The translations under genes and the position numbers were made by a program. A DNA stretch of 12,295 nt from UBA3537 sp965662485 (lineage in GTDB: Bacteria; Bacteroidota; Bacteroidia; Flavobacteriales; Flavobacteriaceae). Of the stretch, positions 1 through 4,943 are shown in pieces; within the stretch, counting starts at the first letter, position 1, and each line of letters starts with the position of its first letter. Under the pieces are notes generated by a model, which saw nothing but the letters and a program-made list of their open reading frames with translations, was not told the DNA's origin and ran no database searches. The DNA lies in contig CBFIIL010000038.1 of the NCBI GenBank assembly GCA_965662485.1, forward strand, positions 1 to 12,295, written 5' to 3'.

Positions 1-68
1 CCAATTTTTTTTCCTAAAACTGCCTCTCCACAAGCAGCACCCAAAACAATTTGTGTTAATGAATCCAT
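1..68 (-). CDS. YdjM/DUF457-like membrane metal-dependent hydrolase, N-terminal fragment
   Basis: Only the first 22 complete codons lie in the window; the gene runs off the left edge. The start reads MDSLTQIVLGAACGEAVLGK, which I recognise as the usual N-terminus of the YdjM-like (DUF457) family of inner-membrane proteins annotated as metal-dependent hydrolases. Members have several transmembrane helices, and their metal-binding residues would lie outside this window. The ATG at 66-68 is supported by a TAnnTTTG-type -7 box on the minus strand at 78-85, which leaves only a very short leader. The substrate is not known for the family. Identification rests on the N-terminus alone and is therefore moderate. 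Confidence 0.72.
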   Translation of the reverse strand, partial: MDSLTQIVLGAACGEAVLGKKI

Positions 69-77
69 AAGCTGAAG

Positions 78-85
78 CAAAAATA
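78..85 (-). promoter_or_regulatory. -7 promoter box of the YdjM-like gene
   Basis: The minus strand reads TATTTTTG, a full match to the Bacteroidota -7 consensus TAnnTTTG. It ends about 9 bases before the ATG at 68, so the transcript would start only a few bases upstream of the start codon. I see no TTG -33 element at the usual spacing, so this is supported by the -7 box and its position only. Confidence 0.5.
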
Positions 86-164
86 CATATCTGTTTGATT
101 GTAATACTAGATTTAACTTAATTTTATTTAATTCAAAAAATGAAATAAAGTTCAAGAACTATTG

Positions 165-194
165 TTATAATTTTTTAAAAATTGTAATATTACA
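165..194 (+). repeat. AT-rich inverted repeat overlapping a perfect 12-bp palindrome
   Basis: The sequence at 183-194 is TGTAATATTACA, a perfect 12-bp palindrome ending 5 bases before the ATG at 200. It overlaps a longer near-perfect inverted repeat at 165-187, with arms TTATAATTTTT and AAAAATTGTAA that have one mismatch (U-G in RNA). Either could be an operator or an mRNA structure covering the start of the downstream gene. The region is nearly pure A+T, so chance symmetry is quite possible. There is also a one-mismatch -7 box (TAATTTTT) at 168-175. Confidence 0.35.
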
Positions 195-199
195 CTCAT

Positions 200-676
200 A
201 TGAAAGCAGCAAGCGTCGTTGAACTCCGCAAAGAGTTAGAACATTTGGATAAGGAAAAACTCAAGCAACTTTGCTTACGATTAGCACGCTTCAAACTTGA
301 AAACAAAGAACTCCTTACCTATCTTATTTTCGAATCAGAAGACGAATCAAGTTATGTCCAAAGTATTAAAAATCAATTAGATACACTTTTTCTAGACATC
401 AACACCAACAGTTATTTTTATGTAAAAAAAAGAATACGAAAAATTTTGCGTCGTATTCGAAAATTTGCTCGCTATTCCAATCAACCTGAAACAGAAGTGG
501 AATTACTATTATATTTTTGTTTGAAAATGCAGGATATCACCCCATCGATATTTAAAAATAAAACACTAACAAATATTTACAACAGACAGGTTGAATCTGC
601 ACAAAAAAAGACGAAAAAACTTCATGAAGATTTACAATATGATTACAACCTTCAAATTGAAGATTTAAAACATTAA
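200..676 (+). CDS. conserved hypothetical protein, 158 aa, operonic with ROK kinase
   Basis: I do not recognise a named domain. The protein is soluble, with no signal peptide or membrane segment, and looks mostly alpha-helical. It has a charged N-terminal third (ELRKELEHLDKEKLKQLCLR), a very basic stretch near residues 75-92 (KKRIRKILRRIRKFAR), and a polar, charged C-terminus. From memory, similar uncharacterised proteins occur in other Bacteroidota, but I cannot confirm that here. Its stop codon is 2 bases before the ATG of the ROK kinase gene, so the two are almost certainly co-transcribed. The basic patch could bind nucleic acid or a polyanion; given the neighbouring polyphosphate-glucokinase-like gene, polyphosphate is one speculative ligand. 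The ATG at 200 is the first in frame and starts a plausible protein. Confidence 0.85.
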   Translation: MKAASVVELRKELEHLDKEKLKQLCLRLARFKLENKELLTYLIFESEDESSYVQSIKNQLDTLFLDINTNSYFYVKKRIRKILRRIRKFARYSNQPETEVELLLYFCLKMQDITPSIFKNKTLTNIYNRQVESAQKKTKKLHEDLQYDYNLQIEDLKH

Positions 677-678
677 TT

Positions 679-1422
679 ATGGAAATACTAGGAATAGACA
701 TTGGAGGATCTGGAATTAAAGGTGCTATAGTAGACACCAATAAAGGTGAAATTATTAGTGAAAGACTACGTATTCCTACACCAAAACCTGCTACACCGGA
801 AGCTATTTCTGAGGTTATAAAAACGCTTTGTAATCAACACCAATGGAATGGTGTTGTGGGCGTTTCATTTCCAACAATTATAAAAAAAGGAAAAGCCATG
901 CATTATGGCAATTTAGATAAATCTTGGAAAGGCACACGAGTTGACAAACTGTTTAGATCAAAAGTTGGTGCAGATTTTTTTGTAGTGAATGATGCCGATG
1001 CTGCTGCAATGGGCGTTATGGAATTTGGAGAGGGAAAAAATGAAAAAGGTCTTGTCATGACTATAACAATTGGAACCGGAATAGGCTCTGGAGTGTTTTT
1101 TAATGGAGAATTGTTATCTAATTTTGAGTTGGGACGTTTGTATGGAAAAAAGGGTGATATCATGGAATCATTTGCTTCAGACGCCGCTCGAAAACGCAAT
1201 GATTGGGAATTTAAAAAATGGGGTAAACGTTTAAATTTTTTCTTAAATCATGTTGAAAAAAGTTTCAATCCAGATTTAATCATTCTTGGTGGTGGCGTCA
1301 GTAAAAAAATAGATCAATTTGCTAAGTACATTGATATTGAAACCCCTTTTAAAGCAGCCAAACTCAAAAATAATGCTGGAATTATTGGTGCATCACTTTT
1401 TGCAAAAAGAAATTGTAAATAA
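679..1422 (+). CDS. ppgK: ROK-family sugar kinase, probable polyphosphate glucokinase
   Basis: At 247 residues this matches the short polyphosphate glucokinase (PPGK) branch of the ROK family, which phosphorylates glucose to glucose 6-phosphate in the cytoplasm using polyphosphate and sometimes ATP. Visible motifs are the phosphate-1 loop DIGGSGIKGA (residues 7-16), SFPT (63-66), the catalytic NDAD segment (104-107, with the expected base at D105 or D107), the phosphate-2 glycine loop TIGTGIGSG (130-138), and the C-terminal GGGVSKK (204-210). The Cys-rich zinc motif of other ROK proteins is absent, as I expect for PPGK. One oddity is the sugar-binding ExGH motif, which here reads ELGR (150-153), with Arg in place of His. 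The gene lies 2 bases after an unknown 158-aa gene and converges with holA only 3 bases apart. Family assignment is strong; phosphoryl donor and sugar are inferred. Confidence 0.83.
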   Translation: MEILGIDIGGSGIKGAIVDTNKGEIISERLRIPTPKPATPEAISEVIKTLCNQHQWNGVVGVSFPTIIKKGKAMHYGNLDKSWKGTRVDKLFRSKVGADFFVVNDADAAAMGVMEFGEGKNEKGLVMTITIGTGIGSGVFFNGELLSNFELGRLYGKKGDIMESFASDAARKRNDWEFKKWGKRLNFFLNHVEKSFNPDLIILGGGVSKKIDQFAKYIDIETPFKAAKLKNNAGIIGASLFAKRNCK

Positions 1423-1425
1423 AAA

Positions 1426-2427
1426 CTAATTTAAAATCCTAAAAACGAGTTCGTTGTACAAGTCTTTTGGTTTCAAATTAGCATCTACACCCTTGCTTTT
1501 TGTATCCATAGTTCGCAATGTTTGAAAAACTCCACTAATACGTCGCATAGGGAAATTTCTGGCGCCAACAACATAATCATCTAAAAAATAAGGATTTACC
1601 CCGATCGCCCTAGAAAGAGTCTTTGGATTTCTGTCAGAAACGGTATGTAAAGTCATCAATTTTGTAAAAAAATTATATAGGGTTGCTATCGTAACCACCA
1701 TTGGATGTTGGTTTGGATTTTCAGAAAAATAACGTACAATTTGATAGGCTTTTTTGTGATTGAGCTGTGCAATAGCGTTTTGTAATTCAAAATTGTTGTA
1801 ATCTTTTGAAATTCCAATATTTTCTTGAATGAGCTCTGGAGTAATCGTATTTTCATTACCCATAACAAGCTGTAATTTAGTTAGCTCGTTAGAAATTTTA
1901 GACAAATCATTACCTAAATAATCACTCAACAAATAGCTTGCTTTTGGGGTGATTTGAAGGTTTTTTTTCTGTAACTCACCACTAATAAAAGCTGGGATTT
2001 TACTGTCGTAAACTTTTTTACTTTCAAAAACAACATGTGCTTTAGATAAGGCCTTGAATAAGGCTTTTCTTTTATCGATGGTTTTATATTTATAACAAAA
2101 AACTAATGTGGTTGTAAGTTGTGGATTTTTAGTGTATGATAATAATTGTTCAATCGTTCTGCTTAAATTTTGTGCTTCTTTAACAATGATAACCTGGCGA
2201 CTTGCCATCATTGGAAAACGTTTTGCACTAGAAACAATAGCATCTATTGAAGTGTCTTTTCCATAAATTACAGTTTGATCAAAACCACGCTCGGCCTCTG
2301 CAAGTACAGAAGTTTCTATATAAGACGAAATCTGATCAATAAAAAAAGACTCCTCTCCCATCAAAAAATAAATCGGATGAATTTTTCCGGATTTAATTTC
2401 ATTTAAAATAGATTGTACTGTCTGCAT
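1426..2427 (-). CDS. holA: DNA polymerase III subunit delta
   Basis: This is the delta subunit of the clamp loader, which opens the sliding clamp and loads it on primed DNA. At 333 residues it has the family's usual length. Recognisable parts are the degenerate nucleotide-fold start (HPIYFLMGEESFFIDQ), the segment SRQVIIVKEAQNL, the strand VFCYKYKTIDKRKALFKAL, and the linker DLSKISNELTKL followed by the helical C-terminal collar domain. A longer reading from 2478 is open, but I chose the ATG at 2425-2427 (MQTVQSILNEI). It matches the family N-terminus, it follows a probable -7 box at 2442-2449, and the longer version would overlap the divergent gene. The stop is 3 bases from the convergent kinase gene, with no obvious terminator between them. 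Confidence 0.93.
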   Translation of the reverse strand: MQTVQSILNEIKSGKIHPIYFLMGEESFFIDQISSYIETSVLAEAERGFDQTVIYGKDTSIDAIVSSAKRFPMMASRQVIIVKEAQNLSRTIEQLLSYTKNPQLTTTLVFCYKYKTIDKRKALFKALSKAHVVFESKKVYDSKIPAFISGELQKKNLQITPKASYLLSDYLGNDLSKISNELTKLQLVMGNENTITPELIQENIGISKDYNNFELQNAIAQLNHKKAYQIVRYFSENPNQHPMVVTIATLYNFFTKLMTLHTVSDRNPKTLSRAIGVNPYFLDDYVVGARNFPMRRISGVFQTLRTMDTKSKGVDANLKPKDLYNELVFRILN

Positions 2428-2441
2428 TAAAAAAAAATTAG

Positions 2442-2449
2442 CAAATTTG
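2442..2449. promoter_or_regulatory. palindromic -7-like box shared by holA and the divergent nuclease-domain gene
   Basis: CAAATTTG is a perfect palindrome and matches TAnnTTTG on both strands with one mismatch each (C for the first T). It sits in the 26-base gap between the two divergent starts at 2427 and 2454. For holA it would give a leader of roughly 10 bases. For the plus-strand gene it would place the transcription start at or next to the GTG start codon, giving a nearly leaderless mRNA. No -33 element at ideal spacing is seen. Confidence 0.4.
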
Positions 2450-2453
2450 TAAA

Positions 2454-2915
2454 GTGCAAAAATTAAACTTTCCATCATACAAATTCAGGATCAAAAATAG
2501 CGAAAATAAAACGCAAATCTTTGATGAAATCCGTAAAAAATTTGTAGCACTTCAACCAGAAGAATGGGTGCGACAGCATTGTTTGCACTATTTAATTCAT
2601 GTGAAAAAATATCCAATTTCATTGATTAATGTTGAAAAAGAACTCTATGTCCATCACCAAAAGAAGCGTTATGATATTGTAATTTATAACAATGACGGCA
2701 GTGTCTTTTGTATTGTTGAATGCAAAGCCCCTGGTATCTCAATAAATCAAGAGGTTTTTGATCAAATTGCGCAATATAACTTAACATTAGACACCACTTA
2801 CATGATGATTACTAATGGTATAAATCATTATTATTGCACTATGGATAAATCAAATAAATCATACCATTTTTTGGAATCCTTACCTGATTATTTACCACAA
2901 AACAACAAAAAATGA
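2454..2915 (+). CDS. stand-alone HsdR N-terminal-like (PD-(D/E)XK) nuclease-domain protein
   Basis: This 153-residue protein resembles only the N-terminal nuclease domain of type I restriction HsdR subunits; there is no helicase motor and no hsdM or hsdS nearby. The nuclease core appears intact: Glu near 61-63, D74 in KRYDIVIYN, the E-x-K pair E89 and K91 in VECKAP, the trailing QIAQY motif (104-108), and the TNG segment (120-122). I recall small proteins of this type as common in Flavobacteriia, usually beginning MxxLNFPxY as here. The start is GTG; no ATG lies nearby upstream, and the N-terminus agrees with the family. It diverges from holA and overlaps the next gene by 4 bases (ATGA), so it is translationally coupled to a glycosyltransferase. 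DNA cleavage is inferred from residues only; a housekeeping DNA-processing role is as likely as defence. Confidence 0.88.
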   Translation: MQKLNFPSYKFRIKNSENKTQIFDEIRKKFVALQPEEWVRQHCLHYLIHVKKYPISLINVEKELYVHHQKKRYDIVIYNNDGSVFCIVECKAPGISINQEVFDQIAQYNLTLDTTYMMITNGINHYYCTMDKSNKSYHFLESLPDYLPQNNKK

Positions 2916-3910
2916 ATATTGCCATTGTTATATTAAATTGGAATGGAAAGTCTCTTCTTGAAGCATTTCTACCATCTGTAATTAAATATAGTGCTGGACA
3001 TGATATTTATGTTGTAGATAATGCTTCTAGCGACAACTCCGTTGATTACATTAAAAAAAACCATCCAAAAGTAAAAACCATTGAATATACTGAAAATTAT
3101 GGTTACACGGGAGCTTACAACAGGGCGGTAAAACAAATCAAAACCGATGTTTTTTGCTTTCTTAATTCTGATGTTTCTGTTACTAAAAACTGGTTGCTTC
3201 CTGTAATTGAGTGTTTTGAAAAACAAACAAAAGTTGCCATTATTCAACCAAAAATTTTAGATCAAAAAGACCCCAATAAATTTGAATATGCTGGCGGTGG
3301 CGGAGGATTTATTGACAGATTGGGATATCCTTATTGTAGAGGAAGAATTTTTAATTCAATTGAAAATGATAATGGGCAATATGACGATACAAAAGACATA
3401 TTTTGGGCTTCTGGAGCTTGCTTTTTTGTCCGTTCAAAAGTCTTTAAATTATTAGGTGGTTTTGATGCTGATTTTTTTGCTCATATGGAAGAAATAGACC
3501 TATGTTGGCGAGCACATAATAAAGGATTCAGCACCAAATATGTTGGAAATTCAACTATTTTTCATGTTGGTGGTGCAACTCTAAATACTTCAAATCCAAA
3601 AAAAACATATTTCAACTTTAGAAACAGCCTTTACACCCTTACAAAAAATGCCAAAGGAACAATATTATTTCTCATTTTATTGCGATTGATTTTAGATGGT
3701 ATTGCAGGCATACACTTTTTGGCACAAAGAAAACCAAAGCATACTTGGGCTGTAATTAAAGCTCACGGAGGTTTTTATACTAAATTGCCAAAATTACTTA
3801 AGTTTAGAAGAGCTAACACTCAAAGAAAGACCTATTCAAAGGTCAATTCAATCGTTTGGAATTATTTTGTTTTAAAAATTTCAAAATATTCTAAATTAAA
3901 TAATCATTAA
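2912..3910 (+). CDS. glycosyltransferase family 2 protein
   Basis: This 332-residue GT-A fold enzyme transfers a sugar from a nucleotide-sugar donor, probably to an envelope polysaccharide or lipid-linked acceptor at the inner face of the membrane. The N-terminus VILNWNGKSLLEAFL is typical of the rhamnosyltransferase-like GT2 group. Further motifs are VVDNASSD (34-41) for nucleotide binding, the metal-binding LNSDV (84-88), and the acceptor-side HMEEIDLCWR (191-200), where the acidic pair supplies the likely catalytic base. A hydrophobic stretch at about 250-270 could anchor the protein to the membrane. It overlaps the upstream nuclease-domain gene by 4 bases (ATGA). No other polysaccharide genes are in the window, so the product cannot be assigned. 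Family assignment is strong; substrate is unknown. Confidence 0.92.
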   Translation: MNIAIVILNWNGKSLLEAFLPSVIKYSAGHDIYVVDNASSDNSVDYIKKNHPKVKTIEYTENYGYTGAYNRAVKQIKTDVFCFLNSDVSVTKNWLLPVIECFEKQTKVAIIQPKILDQKDPNKFEYAGGGGGFIDRLGYPYCRGRIFNSIENDNGQYDDTKDIFWASGACFFVRSKVFKLLGGFDADFFAHMEEIDLCWRAHNKGFSTKYVGNSTIFHVGGATLNTSNPKKTYFNFRNSLYTLTKNAKGTILFLILLRLILDGIAGIHFLAQRKPKHTWAVIKAHGGFYTKLPKLLKFRRANTQRKTYSKVNSIVWNYFVLKISKYSKLNNH

Positions 3911-3925
3911 ATAAACTCGTTTATT
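3910..3925 (+). other. short AT-rich hairpin after the glycosyltransferase gene
   Basis: AATAAA-CTCG-TTTATT forms a 6-bp stem with a 4-base loop directly at the stop codon. A run of T follows at 3940-3949, about 15 bases away rather than adjacent. It could weakly end transcription of the upstream pair, but it does not meet the usual pattern of an intrinsic terminator. Confidence 0.25.
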
Positions 3926-3948
3926 GATGTAAGGAATAGATTTTTTTT

Positions 3949-3956
3949 TAAATTTG
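3949..3956 (+). promoter_or_regulatory. -7 promoter box of the OmpA-family lipoprotein gene
   Basis: TAAATTTG is a full match to TAnnTTTG, located 31 bases before the ATG at 3988. A possible TTG -33 element lies at 3924-3926, 22 bases upstream, which is slightly longer than the spacing of about 19 seen at the pheT promoter in this window. This gives the lipoprotein gene its own transcription start. Confidence 0.55.
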
Positions 3957-3987
3957 ATGAAACTTCTAATGAATTAATTTTTTTAAC

Positions 3988-4842
3988 ATGAATAAGCTAT
4001 TTACACTAGGAATTATTTCCGCCTTAATTTTAACATCTTGTGGGCCAAATAAAGAGTTGGTTGCAGCACAAGAAGAATTAAAAGAAACAAAAGATTTATT
4101 AAATTCTACTGCGATGAAACTTAATGTTTGTCTGTCAGACAAAGCCGCAGCTGACGCAAGTTTAACAGCCATGAAAGAGCAGTTAAAGGATTTAAGAAAA
4201 ACCAACGATGCCCTTTTTAGCAGCACAAAAGAAATGACAGTACTAACTACAAAAGGTGCTGAAAACCTTGAAAAAACGTTAGAAAGCTTACAAGAACGTG
4301 ATTTAAAAATTAGCCGTCTTCAAGATGCAATAACCAAAAAAGATAGTGTTACACTTGCGATCGTATCCAGTCTAAAAAAATCCGTTGGTATTGATGATCC
4401 AGACATCGAAATCAATGTTGAAAAGGGTGTAGTTTTTATTTCTATTGCGGACAAGCTTTTATTTAAAAGTGGAAGCTATGTTGTGACTGAAAAAGCAAAA
4501 ACAGTTCTTGGAAAAGTAGCTAAAGTCATATCCGATAAACCTGATTTTGAAGCTATGATTGAAGGTCATACCGATAGCAGAACTTTTAGTAGTGGTGTAC
4601 TCATAGATAATTGGGATTTGAGTGTAAAACGATCGACCTCCATTATTCGAGAATTGCAAAAATTAGGGGTTAATCCATCTCAACTTATTGCTGCAGGACG
4701 AAGTAGCTATGTACCATTGGTTGATAATGAAACTGCAGAAAATAGAGCAAAAAACAGACGTACACGTGTGGTGGTTATGCCAAAAATTGATCAATTTTAT
4801 GACATGATCGAAAAAGAAATGAAACAATTGTCTGGTCAATAA
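3988..4842 (+). CDS. OmpA-family peptidoglycan-binding lipoprotein
   Basis: This 284-residue lipoprotein tethers the outer membrane to peptidoglycan. The signal peptide ends in a lipobox LTSC with the acylated Cys at residue 18, followed by GPNKE. Residues about 22-125 are rich in Glu, Lys, Leu and Ala and look like a coiled coil or long helical spacer. The C-terminal OmpA domain (about 140-265) includes the strand SIADKLLFKSGSY, the peptidoglycan-contacting EGHTD (D196), NWDLSVKR (R215) and the terminal NRRTRVVV (256-263). The insertion between HTD and NWDLS is what I associate with flavobacterial members. The gene has its own -7 box and a strong terminator downstream, so it is probably transcribed alone. 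Whether it works like Pal or in another envelope role cannot be told from the sequence. Confidence 0.93.
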   Translation: MNKLFTLGIISALILTSCGPNKELVAAQEELKETKDLLNSTAMKLNVCLSDKAAADASLTAMKEQLKDLRKTNDALFSSTKEMTVLTTKGAENLEKTLESLQERDLKISRLQDAITKKDSVTLAIVSSLKKSVGIDDPDIEINVEKGVVFISIADKLLFKSGSYVVTEKAKTVLGKVAKVISDKPDFEAMIEGHTDSRTFSSGVLIDNWDLSVKRSTSIIRELQKLGVNPSQLIAAGRSSYVPLVDNETAENRAKNRRTRVVVMPKIDQFYDMIEKEMKQLSGQ

Positions 4843-4861
4843 TAACAACTAATTTAGATAA

Positions 4862-4891
4862 AAAAAGCCCGGCCTTTTGGTAGGGCTTTTT
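4862..4891 (+). terminator. intrinsic terminator after the OmpA-family lipoprotein gene
   Basis: AAAAAGCCC at 4862-4870 pairs perfectly with GGGCTTTTT at 4883-4891, a 9-bp stem; the interior may add a CC/GG pair. The GC-rich core followed by a T-rich 3' arm is typical of a Rho-independent terminator, 19 bases after the stop codon. Because the arms are A-rich then T-rich it could also work in reverse, but no minus-strand gene enters here. Confidence 0.85.
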
Positions 4892-4893
4892 AT

Positions 4894-4923
4894 TTGAAAG
4901 CTAATTCCTTTGGATTATCTTTG
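4894..4923 (+). promoter_or_regulatory. pheT promoter (-33 TTG and -7 TATCTTTG)
   Basis: TTG at 4894-4896 (within TATTTG) and TATCTTTG at 4916-4923 are separated by 19 bases, a near-ideal Bacteroidota vegetative promoter. Transcription would start near 4927-4930, giving a leader of roughly 15 bases before the ATG at 4944. That is too short for an attenuator or riboswitch. The -33 element directly abuts the T-tract of the preceding terminator. Confidence 0.75.
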
Positions 4924-4943
4924 CAATGCAATAAAATGATAGC

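Noticed and set aside
903..1199. 98-codon minus-strand frame inside the ROK kinase gene, and similar short antisense frames elsewhere (e.g. 2969-3247, 3966-4226, 10580-10828, 11569-11784)
   Set aside because: All are antisense shadows of clear coding genes and show no family resemblance.
2428..2478. Longer holA start at 2478
   Set aside because: It would add 17 residues that do not fit the family N-terminus, overlap the divergent gene, and lie upstream of the likely promoter. The ATG at 2427 is better.
2454..2915. Part of a type I restriction-modification or other defence island
   Set aside because: Only an HsdR-N-like domain is present. There is no helicase, methyltransferase, specificity subunit, toxin or mobile element on either side, and the neighbours are core genes.
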